From Leptoclinus maculatus (lineage: Eukaryota > Chordata > Actinopteri > Perciformes > Stichaeidae), in the NCBI GenBank assembly GCA_032191485.1, contig JAVDOI010000005.1, positions 8,504,479 through 8,568,478 of the forward strand: a stretch of 64,000 nucleotides of DNA, written 5' to 3'. The notes below the pieces were generated by a model, which saw only the letters and a list, made by a program, of their open reading frames with translations, made no database searches and had not been told where the DNA came from. A program made the position numbers and the translations under genes. Positions 1-12,294 of the stretch are shown in pieces (within the stretch, counting starts at the first letter, position 1; every line of letters starts with the position of its first letter).

Positions 1-277
1 ATGAAGACATTAAAAGCGTCATTCAAAAATCTCAATAGAACTTTCAAATGTAAAGAGACTGCCCTCGTCTGCATGCTGTGTGTTGAGACTGTGTGCCTCC
101 TGAGTTTGCACCCAAAATGCTTATGATTAACAAAACGCTGCCTCCATAATTCTCGACTGTGAAAGAGGCAGAAAAAACCTTGCAAATATACTCCAAAACA
201 TGCCAAATCTCTGAGCTACTGATTTGCACTGGGCAACATGTGACAACACTAATACTTATTTGACTTCTTTCCCACAG

Positions 278-432
278 AATCTGCTCCAACATCTTTTGAA
301 GGCAACTATGGTAGGATCGTTTACAGAGTGAGATCTTTTATTGAAACACCGCGATTTGCCAAGGACTACAACACAGAGAAAGCTTTCTTCCTCCTGAGCC
401 TTCTCAACCTGAATGAAGTGCCAGACATATGG
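278..432 (+). CDS. arrdc1: arrdc1 coding exon (first in window), arrestin fold
   Basis: The acceptor is ttcccacag/aa and the donor tgg/gtgaga. The exon enters in phase 2, completing a codon, then reads SAPTSFEGNYGRIVYRV and ends at VPDIW. It matches the ARRDC1 arrestin domain. The last residue before the junction is W, where mammalian ARRDC1 has E, so the exact junction is slightly less certain than the rest. Confidence 0.88.
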
Positions 433-3400
433 GTGAGACATGCTTAGATGTGTGTATGTATGGTCAATCGGTGACTGGTTAGACTGATGCACAAGACTGA
501 TCTCGGTCTTCAGAGTTCAACAACACACCACCAACATTGTTTCTTCTTGTTCATTTAATCCCTACATCGAGAGGAATGTAAAACGACAATTCATGGTTTT
601 AGGGGTAGTTTTGGGTCGGAACTATTTCGAGACAAAAGACCGTTTATCAGCCAGAACTTCTGTGGGCCTCTGCCTGGAGTCTGGGTTGTCGGTTACATTT
701 GATGAGCCCTGACAATGTGGGATAGATTTTAGGTTTTCTGGTGGACAGATCCCAGTGTGTTACTGGGACAGATGCACGTCTGACAGATCTGTGTGTTGAT
801 AATACACCGTAAAAAAAAGCCTAGCGACAACTGCACTTCCTCCGGGTGCTCAATTGGTTTAGGGCAGTGATTCTCAACTGGTGGGTCGTGACCCAAAAGT
901 GGGTCGTGGACCCGTTTTCAGTGGCCTGGGAAAAAAAAAAAATTCCTGTGCTTTTATTTTGAAGGGCATTTTTCACACTCCTTAACAATATTGGATAAAC
1001 TGAAAACTATCCCTCTGTCTAATGACACTATAAGTATTGAATTGAAGACGTGTCGGATGACATCAAACAACAAACCACAGCTCCAATTTAGGCAAGTGGA
1101 CATTTTGCATTACAAGTGGACGAATCTACAGACATAACAAACAAAGAGTTTTACTGGTTTACATGAAACATGTGGGACGGGGACTGACAGGAACAATTTC
1201 TCTGCACAAGAGAGCTCCTACACTACGACTGCAGAGGACATGTTCAGCTCAGGTTCAAACTGCTCCATCTTTACATTAAAGACATTTGAGAAGTTGAACA
1301 TTTTCCTCGATTTGGGTCGCAGCTTGTCATTAAGGGGTGATGGTGGGTCCTTGTCATTGAGGGGTGATGGTGGGTCCTTGTCATTAAGGGGTGGTGGTGG
1401 GTCCTTGTCATTGAGGGGTGATGGTGGGTCCTTGTCATTGAGGGGTGATGGTGGGTCCTTGTCATTAAGGGGTGATGGTGGGTCCTTGTCATTAAGGGGT
1501 GATGGTGGGTCCTTGTCATTGAGGGGTGATGGTGGGTCCTTGTCATTGAGGGGTGATGGTGGGTCCTTGTCATTAAGGGGTGATGGTGGGTCCTTGTCAT
1601 TGAGGGGTGATGGTGGGTCCTTGTCATTAAGGGGTGATGGTGGGTCCTTGTCATTGAGGGGTGATGGTGGGTCCTTGTCATTAAGGGGTGATGGTGGGTC
1701 CTTGTCATTGAGGGGTGATGGTGGGTCCTTGTCATTAAGGGGTGATGGTGGGTCCTTGTCATTGAGGGGTGATGGTGGGTCCTTGTCATTGAGGGGTGAT
1801 GGTGGGTCCTTATCATTGAGGGGTGATGGTGGGTCCTTGTCATTGAGAGGTGATGGTGGGTCCTTGTCATTGAGGGGTGATGGTGGGTCCTTGTCATTGA
1901 GGGGTGATGGTGGGTCCTTGTCATTGAGGGGTGATGGTGGGTCCTTGTCATTGAGGGGTGATGGTGGGTCCTTGTCATTGAGGGGTGATGGTGGGTCCTT
2001 GTCATTGAGGGGTGGTGGTGGGTCCTTGTCATTGAGGGGTGATGGTGGGCCCCGCAGACCAGTTGAGAACCACTGGCTCAGGGTGTGTAGTCAAGGCAAT
2101 ATTAATATCACGAATTTCAAATTGACCTGATAGGGCTTCATAATGTGTCGTAAACTCACGATGCTCTTCTACAGCTCCATTGTAGTCTGTGTTCAGCTTC
2201 TGCATTATTGCCTGATTAGGTAATCACCAAATTCCAAGAACAGATTCTAACGTAGTTAAAGTGGCCAGTAAAATCCCATTAACCATAAGAGAGCTCATTT
2301 TAGTCTCAAGCTATTTTACAGCTTTTGCTTCCACCCTGTGGACACAGATTAGATTACCAAACGCTGAATCATTATTCTATCTCTCAGGCCACCAAAGTGT
2401 TCAATACTTACGATGACTCGGCTGATAAATAGCTTCCCATATAAATACTGGGGCTGATGATGTTTTTGAGATTTAGTTTTCTGTACGGATACAATGGTAC
2501 CCAACTTGGCAAAGAGACTCCTGACTCGACTCCCAAGTCAAGACTAACCAACAAGTCTCAAGTCAAGTCAAGTTCTAGATTCTGAATAAGTGTTTATGCA
2601 CTCTTTATCAAATGTAATACATATTAAACAGAGCAACAGTTACTAGTCAGTAGATTTACACAAAATAATGAATGGTTTTAAAATGAGTATTCATCAATTT
2701 TAAATAGATGTTAAAGCATTTAATAACAACATCATCAGGTGTGTCTTGCTTTGTTATTATATAATATAATATATATGGTTTTGTCATTTTATACAATCTG
2801 AATCTAGTTCCTTATTCAATCCGTCTGTCGTCAAGTTTGAACATTTGGAACAAAGGTTTGAGGACTTTTTGTTGGCAAAGAAGGCATAATGAAATAACAC
2901 TATTGATTTGACATACTTCATCTTCTTTCTCCAACAAGAATTTCGTTATTTAAACTGGTGAAGGGTAAAAAGTGATAACTCTGCATAGTTGAATATTGTA
3001 GTGTGCACTGTCAAAGCACCTTTCTCCACCGCTTGCACAGCTGCTACTGTCAGAGTGATTAAAAAACCATCCATTGACACGAGCATCGCTGCAAAATAAC
3101 ATGAAAATGATGAGTTTTCTACTGCTTGTAGTCTTTATTCTAAGCTATGATAACCATGTCTTGACTCCAGCTCTGTACTTAACACACACTCATGAGACTG
3201 ACCTCTATCGATCTTGTCATCCACCTCGTAATATAACTAGCAAATGAAACAACTATGTGAATGTTCCTTTAGCAAACGTGTATCGATGTCTTGTTAAAAG
3301 GCTTGGCGTTGTTTCGCTGCCCTTCTCCATGCAGGGAACCTGTTCATCTGAAGTGAAGCAGCAGTTCACCTACATGCTGATGAAAACAGGCACCGTGGTC

Positions 3401-6400
3401 CTGAAGGCCCAGTCCAACATGAAGGGTTACACACCAGGCCAGATCATCCAGGTGTTGGTCAACATCCACAACCAGTCTGGGAAGACCACAGGCAACATGG
3501 CAGCCAGCCTCATGCAGGTAAACACTTGTGTTCTGGCTAAACCTGCGAGGAGAAGGTCCTGTTCAGACTTATGGACCCAAATGTACTGTATCAAAGAACT
3601 ACCTCCAAATAGTACCAATCCAAATCTCCCAATATAGGCAAGTATACAATATGTGACACTTATTTGTAATGTATTGAACTTGATTACCGTTTTATTTCAT
3701 CTTTCTCTGTTGCTGATTCGTGTGGTGTGCTTCGTGGTGTACCTTTTTACCTTTTGTGAAACGTTCTGTGAAACGTATACAAGCTGCTGTGAGATATCAA
3801 TATTTTGATATTACCGATGGATCAATAGACCGTGTTTAATATGAATGAAACCCAGAAAGAATTAACACCAACTTCATAAGGTGATTATATGTCAAATCTT
3901 TTAATAGATGAAAGGTTTTAGTACAAATGCAGAAACCGTTGACTAATTGAGTCTTCAGATAGCAGATGGTACCCCGTCTGTCCCTTGTGTCACCATGTGC
4001 TCCACCTGTGCTTTCAGAGAGTCACCTATGAGATGAAGAGGCCCACCCATGATGTGAGGACTATAGCAGACGTGGAGGGGGGGGTGGTCAAGGCTGGCAA
4101 GGAGTTGGAGTGGAAGGAGCAGATCATCGTTCCTCCTCTTCCTCAGTCCTCCCTGGCTGGCTGTGATCTAATAAAGATTGAATATTATGTCAAAGTAAGA
4201 TATGTTCATCCTCCGTTACTCTTTCAGCACTATTTCCTTGAGAAGTGGTCACGGTTAGCATCTTTCTGCCTGTTCTCATTCCCAGGAGGCTTTGTCATGC
4301 CCCTTGGTGTCTGATACCGACGCACAAATAACTACAATGTAAACTCGTTTGTGTCATTATTAGACATTCAGAGAAAATACTCCGGGAGTTTAGTGACATA
4401 GTGAATGTTCTTTACTGTAACCGACCCAATGCGTTAGGAATTGACGTAAAAAAATCGGACAAATCGTCAAAATGGGAGGAGTTGGGATGAGAACGTGTTG
4501 CAGGTTTTTGACTCTTAGACAAACAGTAGGTCATTTAAATTTAAAACTTTTGAGGGACGTCTATCATTGCCACATGGAAAAACAAAATAACTACTGCAGA
4601 ACTAGTCACACAATGAAAGTAGAAAGGGACTGCAGAATCGATGAACGCAGATGGCGAAAAACTAAATTAGTAATCCATCAACATTGACATTTGTTTAACT
4701 ACAACAAGGCAATTCGAACTTCACGGAAAGCATATTTTATAGACACCATATAGACACTATATTACTTCTGTCATACTTCCAACATGGTGCAAGTCTGAAG
4801 TGAATGCATTCCATTTCAATGAATGTAAAGGCCACCGCAGCACCGATCGAATTCACTTCTTGTTTTCTCCTAATTTAAAAAAAGCAATACATTTGTATGA
4901 GGGGGTCATTAGATATGGCTTCAGTGGCTAATGAAGCCTGTGAGAGAACAGAAAACAACCTTCTTCCTTCATGTCATTCACTTTTCAACCGCTCCATCTA
5001 AGCTGAATATCATGCAACAATCGTGTCTGAATCAGAAAAAGAAAGCTGATAGAAGACGCCAGCAATGATTCCATGTCTGAGAAGGACTTAAGTTTGACAT
5101 TCTATCTATAGAATCTATAGAATATAGAATATAGTATCAAGTCAACACAATATGTGTTAGATGTCTGTTGCAGCTCTGTGAAATGTTCATATTGCTTTTT
5201 TGGTGATGAACACAGAATAAACAAAGGGAACATTAGTTTTCAGTGAAACTGGTCCAGGGGCATTCCCTGTAGATATTTAGAGTGCTGTTTAGATGTGCTG
5301 CTCTAAAACATATACAGTACACACTGTATCTTTGTGCATTTTGAGTTTTGGTTTCTAAAGAATGAGAATCAAACAGAAGAGGATGTTGTGGGTACACATT
5401 CTGTATCTAACATTCTCTTATCCTCTCATTAATCAGGTCAGTCTCAAGTCTCCAGACGTCCTGTTGACGTTACCCATCCACATCGGGAACGTCTCGCTAG
5501 ATGAAAAACGCCACCCGTCCAAAAAGGCAGCTCCTCCCTCCTCTGCTGCAGCTGAAGATGCATCTGCCTCTACCCCTAGCACCTCCACCGCCTCACCCAC
5601 TCTGCCCCCTCGCCATGCCCCAAAACCTGCTCCTCGTCCCATCCCTCGCTCCAGGATGTCCTCCCATCATTCCCCCAGCGCTCCTCCAGCTGAGTACCAC
5701 CAGGGAGCAGAGGGCGGGACTCAAATGAACGACGGCTTCCCCAACAAGCGCCAGTCTCAGCTGGTGTCACCCAATGCTTTCAGCTATGCTCCCGGCCTCT
5801 TTTTCTCCCAGAACCAGCAGCACAATGGGCCCGGCCCTGCACCCAGTGGGCCGCCAGGAGCCACAGCACCTTACCCCCCTGAGAACGGTGCTAGCTCAAT
5901 GCCAACACCACTCATCCTGCCTCCCGACTACGGCACCTCTGCTTATCCACAAGGTCAGTTGGCAGCTGTCACTCTGCACCGTCCAGGCTGCTCAGTGTAG
6001 ACTGGATGAGGTTGTTTGTAAGGAAGAACAACGCTGTAACTTAGGACGGATTTGAACACTTGCTCATCATCTTTAAGGCACATGGTGCTACTGGGATGAA
6101 CAGCTTCATGTCCCAGCTTCAGTTCAGCTGTGTAAAAGTGTGTCATTGTTCCTACAAGATTCAACTAGTACAAGTTCTACATTTACGGTAAAATGACAAG
6201 TAATACGTAACACAGAGCGAGGAGTTCACAGATCATTATATCCCAGACCAGACTACATTAAAACCTGGACTGTCCATACAATCCACTGCAACAGCTCTGC
6301 CATGAACTCAACCTCTACGAAGCGTATGTCAGTCAATGGGGTTGACAAAACAACACACCTGTCAACACAATGTAAAGGTAGAATTTAAGTACGGTTGTAT

Positions 6401-7709
6401 TGGATTCCTTTAGATTATTTGGCTTAAAGTGACCGAGTGTAACTCCAGAGAGCCTTTGTATCGTTGTCCACCGCTGCAGCTCTAAGGAATGTGTGGCAGC
6501 TTTGCTGCTATAGACTCAATGATATGATGATGTAATGATTCGAGAGGCCCGTTGTGAAGTGCTTTGGATAAAAGCACTTCAGTATATCAATGCAGTGGCC
6601 ACGGCTCATGAGGTGGGGGGTGTAGTCCGGTAACCACATCGATCTAATATGCTTAGGATGGGTCAAGTTCCATATATGTACTGTAAAATGACGATCCATT
6701 TCATTCTCACAGCTGCGGTAGACTACTGAAGCATATAGTCTTCAGACCATATAGTCCCTAAAATGGGTTAAGCTCCAAAAACACTATTTCCTATATTTCC
6801 CACAATATAATTCAATAACCTTTTATTAGACACGCAACAATTCACTATAAAATGGGCTTCATCAGGCACTCTGACTTTGATTACTTTAACTGTGTTCAAC
6901 AGTCCAGATGAGACGAGTAAAGAGTTCAAAACGCTGATATATGAGGAGTTAATGTGCTCTGGGTTTCGCCTCTCAGGCTACACACAGGCTGCTCTACCAG
7001 ATCGATGAAGGTTGTTTAGGCTTCAGTCAAACTTTATTCATATAGCACAAGTCATACATCAAGGGCTGAACATCATGAGTCAAACATTTAAAGGAGTAAC
7101 AGAGGTGTAATATAACTAGTCCCTAGATAACAGCCAGACTAAAAGGTGTTTTTAAGTGTTCTCTCTGCTCCCTTCAGGTCCTCCAGCAGGTCGTTCTACA
7201 GGCTGGGGCCACAGTGGCTAAACACGGCCTTGCTGTGGGTCTTAGACCAGACCCTAGGAACAACTAAGAGGCAACTACCAGAGGACCTGAGGGATCTAGT
7301 GGGTACATACCTTAGAACCATGTCAGACAGGTGGACGAGGTCGAGACCATTTAGTGATTCGTAGACCAATAAAACAATCTTAAAATCTAATCTAAGACTA
7401 ACATTAATATTACTCGGTGCTGGGGGAAAGAAACACATTTCATATTTCTATTTCCAGTTAATGTTCTCCTAAAACCTTCATAGAAATGAGCATCAGCTAA
7501 AGGATAGTAACGCACAGAGGTCCTTGTAGTAGAGACACAACATCGTGGGTCAGTCACTAGAAGGTGCCACTCATACGGCTCATCTGCTGTACTTCCTGAT
7601 TACATCACATGTGGAAAATGTAATATGTAACCGTGTTTGTGTAATAACCAGCTGATGACTGTCTGTTACAGAGGCTCCTCCTTCTTATGACGAGAGCTGC
7701 AACACATGA
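278..7709 (+). CDS. arrdc1: arrdc1, arrestin domain-containing protein 1 (3' part, five coding exons)
   Basis: Coding exons are 278-432, 3335-3517, 4018-4194, 5437-5953 and 7672-7709. Phases agree throughout and the partial protein is about 355 residues. The first three exons and the start of the fourth encode the end of the N-terminal arrestin domain and the C-terminal arrestin domain (motifs PTSFEG, NEVPDI, HDVRTIADVEG, LPQSSLAGCDLIKIEYYVK), which align with vertebrate ARRDC1. A proline-rich tail follows with a PSAP late-domain motif (5674-5685), PPDY (5920-5931) and a final PPSY (7677-7688). Family knowledge: PSAP recruits TSG101 and the PPxY motifs recruit NEDD4-type ubiquitin ligases, driving budding of ARRDC1-mediated microvesicles at the plasma membrane. 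The N-terminal exons lie left of the window. All introns are GT-AG. The gene neighbours ehmt1 as in mammals. Confidence 0.92.
865..2075. mobile_element. decayed hAT (Charlie/ZBED5-like) transposon hosting a 27-bp minisatellite
   Basis: The left end CAGTGATTCTCAACTGG and the right end (reverse complement CAGTGGTTCTCAACTGG) are terminal inverted repeats. They are flanked by related 8-bp sequences gtttaggg (857-864) and gctcaggg (2076-2083), 6 of 8 identical, as expected for an old hAT target duplication. Inside are transposase remnants: codons for FALQVDESTDITNKE at 1104-1148, and in another frame TTTAEDMF near 1220-1245. Both are typical hAT transposase segments, separated by frameshifts and stops. 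The rest is a deletion derivative lying in an arrdc1 intron. Confidence 0.85.
1318..2050. repeat. 27-bp minisatellite, about 27 copies
   Basis: Near-identical 27-bp units with A/G variants (cattaagg/cattgagg). The unit is a multiple of 3 without stops, so both strands show long artefactual ORFs. The plus strand of each unit carries GGGG, GG and GGG runs. Confidence 0.97.
2084..3334. other. arrdc1 intron, no feature recognised
   Basis: AT-rich intronic sequence. A short degenerate (caagt)n patch lies near 2520-2575. No exon or recognisable element was found. Confidence 0.5.
3335..3517 (+). CDS. arrdc1: arrdc1 coding exon, C-terminal arrestin domain
   Basis: The exon is 183 nt, in phase, with acceptor ccatgcag and donor cag/gtaaac. 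It encodes 61 residues including QQFTYMLMKTGTVVLKA and GYTPGQIIQVLVNIHNQSGK, which align with the start of the C-terminal arrestin domain of ARRDC1. Confidence 0.9.
4018..4194 (+). CDS. arrdc1: arrdc1 coding exon, C-terminal arrestin domain
   Basis: The exon is 177 nt with acceptor gctttcag and donor aaa/gtaaga. It encodes RVTYEMKRPTHDVRTIADVE and ends DLIKIEYYVK. The HDVRTIA and EQIIVPPLPQS segments are diagnostic for ARRDC1. Confidence 0.92.
4195..5436. other. arrdc1 intron, no feature recognised
   Basis: Only short AT-rich, weakly repetitive patches are visible, for example tatagaat repeats near 5104-5135. No coding or mobile sequence was recognised. Confidence 0.5.
5437..5953 (+). CDS. 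arrdc1: arrdc1 large exon, end of arrestin fold and proline-rich tail
   Basis: The exon is 517 nt with acceptor ttaatcag and donor caag/gtcagt. It opens with VSLKSPDVLLTLPIHIGNV, the last arrestin strands. A low-complexity Pro/Ser/Ala tail follows with PSAP at 5674-5685 and PPDY at 5920-5931. If the following intron is retained, translation ends after 15 extra codons at 5998-6000 and the last PPxY motif is lost. Confidence 0.92.
7016..7400. repeat. fish interspersed repeat in the last arrdc1 intron
   Basis: The segment resembles a repeat common in fish genomes: a (t)ttattcatatagcac motif, a middle containing gaccagaccctaggaac, and an end reading accaataaaacaatcttaaaatc. I cannot assign a superfamily from the sequence alone. 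The remainder of the intron (5954-7015 and 7401-7671) shows nothing recognisable. Confidence 0.45.
7672..7709 (+). CDS. arrdc1: arrdc1 terminal coding exon carrying PPSY
   Basis: After the acceptor tgttacag the exon completes a Glu codon and encodes APPSYDESCNT followed by TGA at 7707-7709. The mammalian protein has APPSYEQSC at the same place, so this short exon supplies the last WW-domain ligand motif. Confidence 0.9.
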
Positions 7710-8760
7710 AGTGGATGAAGAACCAGGATGACACCACGTCACTGATACCCAACTAAACGCTGTCCTGACATTTTAAGAGGTTGTAACTTACTTTGACAAA
7801 ACTATTGCAATATATGAATGTTAATGTAACCTGGTATGATGAGGTTCATTTAGGTTTAATCAGCATTTTTAAATGAAGGTGTATTGAGCTGGACCTCTGC
7901 TGCCCAGTGAACCATTCCTTCACTTATCTACAGGGGTCATTCTCTCCTTCAAACCTGCCGCACACAATCAACTCTCTGTCTATTATTGGTATACTTTTAG
8001 CACTTTGAGTGAAAGGAAATACAAGGGCAATATGCTGAGTTTAATTCTTCATTTAATTCAGTTGTTGTACAGCAACAGGACTCATGTTTTCAGTTGTGGG
8101 TTATTTAGTAATCACTTAGATGGCATCTGTGATGTCAAGTTTCAACGTTTTATGAATGAAAACTTGTGTGAGACAAACCGTCTCGTCTTAACTTTAAGTC
8201 TGAAGTCTTATATATATATATTTTTAGAAGCCATATTGCTTTCTGGAAACAGGTGAAATCATCTCTATTCTTCTGGCATATTTGTCATTTATTTTGAGTT
8301 TGAATATTAAAGACTGGATGAAATGGTTTGTTTTGATATGGCTTTGATCCGGAGTTTTTAATGTCATGGTGATAATGAACATGTATATTTTTGTAAGGAT
8401 GTAATGCATGATCCAGTTTAGCTTCATGTCCTTGACCTGTGTGGTAAAGACTGTAGTCTTGCTTACAGAATGATGCTCATGTATTCTTCCCCTGCTGAAT
8501 GTCTGTTGGCTCTGTATATACCAGACATTCCCTCTCCGTCTGCTTTCTTTAATAGTCAACACAAGTGCTACATCACTCTGATTTGAGGTTTTCTTTGGCA
8601 ATTCGTGATGTCATTTGCATCATGTCTTTTAATGTTTTAAAATGTCTTGATCAAGTTAAATCCATCAAACATGCAGAAAGACAACATTTTCATTATTTAT
8701 TATTGTATTCAGTGTTTTACAACTGCTATCTGGAATACAATAAATCTGTTCAAATCACTT
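7710..8760 (+). other. arrdc1: arrdc1 3' UTR
   Basis: AT-rich non-coding sequence between the stop codon and the best poly(A) signal. A weaker ATTAAA lies at 8306-8311 and could give a shorter transcript. No other gene is visible in it. Confidence 0.6.
8739..8744 (+). terminator. arrdc1: arrdc1 polyadenylation signal AATAAA
   Basis: A canonical AATAAA hexamer followed about 15-30 nt later by a GT-rich stretch (gtgtcgaccagtgtgtcat), the expected cleavage and CstF context, about 1.03 kb after the stop codon. Confidence 0.65.
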
Positions 8761-9435
8761 GTGTCGACCAGTGTGTCATATTTCTGACTCTGGCAGTAAA
8801 GGTTGTTTCATTAACACACAATTCTGCCTTCTGATGCCGTTTAAGTTGACACTTAACGTTAGTAATTATTACTTTTCCTCCGTCTGGTTCAGCCACCTTC
8901 ACCTAACTATAAAAAACAGAGTGAGTAAAATGAACAATCTTTGAATAACTGTTATGTGAGACTTTGAGGCAACGTGTGTTGATGTTGTTATTAAGTGTTG
9001 ACTTACCTTTGTCTGGTAAAGACATCTAGACTTTATAAAGAAAAAAACACAACAGAATAACAACCATTCACTGTTAACTTACCTCTGGTTTCTGCATCTA
9101 ACATCATCAACTATTACTCAAAAGGAAAATCCATAAAAAAGACATATTTGCTGCAGGATGCTACTTATCGCCAACCTCGCCAGATGCGAGGGAAGGCTGT
9201 CTGGTGCGTTATCAGTCCTGTCAGATGCAAAGGTTTTACAATCCTGCAGCAAACAGCCTGTCAGTCTCAATCCGAGTCGCTGTCTTCAGCCGACTGCCAG
9301 TATCCTCTGTGTGTGTGTGGGGAAGCTGAAGCTGAAGTGGAGGATCCGAGGCCTGAAGTGGAGTGCGCCACATCCTTATGGTCGTCCTCACCGTACCTCT
9401 GCCTCTTCACACTTACCTACTCCATGCGGATAATA

Positions 9436-10306
9436 ATATTAATAACATTAAACAATAACAATAAATAATAACAATAGACAATAACATTAAACAATAACAG
9501 TAGACAATAACAGTAGACAATAACAAATAACAATAAACAATAACAATAAACAATAACAGACAATAACAGTAGACAATAACATTAAACAATAACAGTAGAC
9601 AATAACATTAAACAATAACAGTAGACAATAACATTAAACAATAACAATAAATAATAACAATAAATAATAACAATAAACAATAACATTAAACAATAACAGT
9701 AGACAATAACAGTAGACAATAACATTAAACAATAACATTAGACAATAACATTAAACAATAACAATAAATAACAAACAATAACAGACAATACCATTAAACA
9801 ATAACATTAAACAATAACATTAGACAATAACATTAAACAATACCATTAAACAATACCATTAAACAATAACATTAGACAATAACATTAAACAATAACATTA
9901 AACAATAACAATAAACAATACAATTACACAATAACATTAAACAATAACAGACAATAACATTAGACAATAACATGAAACAATAACATGAAACAATAACATT
10001 AAACAATAAAATTAGACAATAACATTAAACAATAACATTAAACAATAGCATTAGACAATAACATTAAACAATAACAATAAATAACAAACAATAACAATAA
10101 ATAACAAACAATAACAGACAATACCATTAAACAATAACATTAAACAATAACATTAGACAATAACATTAAACAATAACATTAAACAATAACATTAGACAAT
10201 AACATTAAACAATAACAGTAAACAATAACATTAAACAATAACAGACAATAACATTAGACAATAACATTAAACAATGACATTAGACAACATTAAACAATAA
10301 CAATAA
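9436..10306. repeat. about 13-bp AT-rich minisatellite (caataacattaaa-like)
   Basis: Roughly 65 degenerate copies of caataaca followed by ttaaa, gtaga or ataaa variants. It lies in the arrdc1-ehmt1 intergenic region. The right flank (about 10300-10520) resembles the tail of a common fish repeat, including gggctttgttaatgagccc, which suggests the array may have grown inside it. Confidence 0.95.
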
Positions 10307-10519
10307 ACATAGAAACATATTAAAATGTACAATAGAATATAAAATAAAGTGCACAGACAAACAGATAACAGTACTTTAAACAAGTGTAATGTAAGTGTGA
10401 TGTAAAAGTGACAAGTGTATTTAAATGTGAAGGGATGTGCAGGGGAGTGACCGGTAGGAAATTGTCCTGGGATGACAGAGTCAGTGGGGGGACCCGGGCT
10501 TTGTTAATGAGCCCGACAA

Positions 10520-11560
10520 AGCAAATATTTCTGGATTACATGAAGCAATAATCAAAGTTTAAATTAGAAAAGACGACAGCAGATCCATAAAGTAACTATG
10601 ACTGCACTACACGACTCACAAAGTCCCCAACACACAAGAGGGTTCACCTTTAAACATTTATAGCAAACATAGTGCAGCTCTGCCTCTGTTAGTTTGAACA
10701 GAGAACACATAACAAACAACAATAATAATGATAATGATGAAAGCAATGATTATTATAATTGTCTTTATAGATATTATCCTTATTACTGTTATTATTAAAT
10801 GTCCGAAACAACAAAGCAGGGTTCATAATAACAAAAAAGGTTTTAATCATGAGGTGCATACTTGACTAGAAAGGTTCTGCAAAAGGAGACTGACCATCAA
10901 CAGTTAAGTGCATGAAGCCAAATTGGTATTTTAGCCAATTATTAGTAGAATATTAACGATGAAAAAAGAATTAGCTTGCATACACATTAAAACCCCTAGT
11001 TGCCCTTTGCCACCCAGTTAAAGATTACTTGAGACACACTGCCACAGATGTCGCCTGCATCTATTAAAAGTATGTTTTTCCTTAGATATGTATTTCAGGT
11101 ATAGCCCCCCTTTCAATTTACAGGACAATTTTTCATTCTTAATTGTATTTAATTTCTGCCTGTACCAACTTTAGTATACAGTAAAGGAAGTACATCAAAA
11201 GATAAAAAAGGATACATCACAAATATCAAAAAATATTTTTATTGCAGATCTACACGAATCACACAAATGACCTATTTGGGATCAAAAACGGCAAATTTCG
11301 CCGAAATGTGACGAGTTTGCACCTCTGTTTATGTTGCGCCTATACTTTATGATAATAATACAATAATAAACACGTGGCTCCGCATTCTGCGCCAAGATGG
11401 CAGCAACTTTATTCACTCACACATTTCGCCAGAACCTCTTTCCGTCTCATCCTCCACAATAAGAGCACCATAAACATACACTGGAACACTGCTACCTAGA
11501 GAGCTCTTAACGTGCTCAACATAATAGCTTACAATACCATAGATGTATATAAATAAGTTG
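10520..11560. other. intergenic AT-rich sequence upstream of ehmt1
   Basis: No coding region or recognisable mobile element. AT content is high until the ehmt1 promoter begins near 11560. Confidence 0.5.
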
Positions 11561-11930
11561 TGCCAAATCATCAACTGGCGACTAGAGCGCTCACTGTTTC
11601 CTACTTCCGGTTTCGCTTTGATCCACTTTTTTTAACCCGCGAAAAAAACTTTTATCGTATCGTCCATCTCAACAAATTCAAGATATTAAAAACTACGGTG
11701 GTTAGCGTTGTCCTTGTTGTAGACAGTGGCGTTTCCTACAGTTAGCTTTCTGGTGAAGTCTTTCCGAATCCACGAGGACATGAACGCAGAGCACACAGCG
11801 CGTCACGTGCTTGAGCGGGTGCGGGCGGAAGTGAAAACGGGTGTCTTCCTGTCCCGTCCCATGGTCCCGTCCCTCGCGCTACACCTTCGCTCGGATATAG
11901 CTGCACCGACTGGAGCTGGTAGGATGAAAC
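11560..11930 (+). promoter_or_regulatory. ehmt1: probable ehmt1 promoter and non-coding first exon
   Basis: The base composition shifts from AT-rich to CpG-containing. An ETS/GABP-type core cttccgg lies at 11604-11610 and a CACGTG E-box at 11804-11809, followed by a CpG-dense stretch to about 11900. A plausible 5' UTR donor is gagctg/gtagga near 11919, and a plausible acceptor cttctcag lies at 12224-12231, just before the ATG exon. The exact start site cannot be set from sequence alone. Confidence 0.5.
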
Positions 11931-12294
11931 TCTGCTGCTTTAACGTTTTCACTACGGCCTCGTTGAAACTCTCGGTGATGTTTGTCAGCTGTTTACGCCT
12001 CATACGAGTCCCCGCTTCCACCGCTCCACCGGGCTGAGCTCTTCCTCATTTAAGCCAGTGCCATGCACATATGTGATAACTTTGTTCTTGGTGCACTCTT
12101 CATGGCTACTTGTTGAATGTTGCAAAGATACACTTACCGTATGCACCTTAACGACAGAGCTGCCCGGGGCGTTTTTAACTTTGAGCGTGTTTGTTTTAGA
12201 GAATGTAGTCAAACTTGTTGAAACTTCTCAGGTGCTGCTGTGCTGAGGCCCCCCCAGTCTGACCGGCTTCAACAAGCAGCCCCCCAGCACGGCG

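Noticed and set aside
1240..2130. 296-codon ORF of SLSLRGDGG repeats and its 253-codon reverse partner
   Set aside because: Artefact of a 27-bp array without stops inside a hAT remnant. Both strands are open, which is expected of period-3-compatible repeats and not of genes.
11726..12037. 103-codon ORF in the ehmt1 promoter region
   Set aside because: No similarity to Ehmt1 and out of the conserved gene structure. CpG-rich leader sequence often has chance ORFs.
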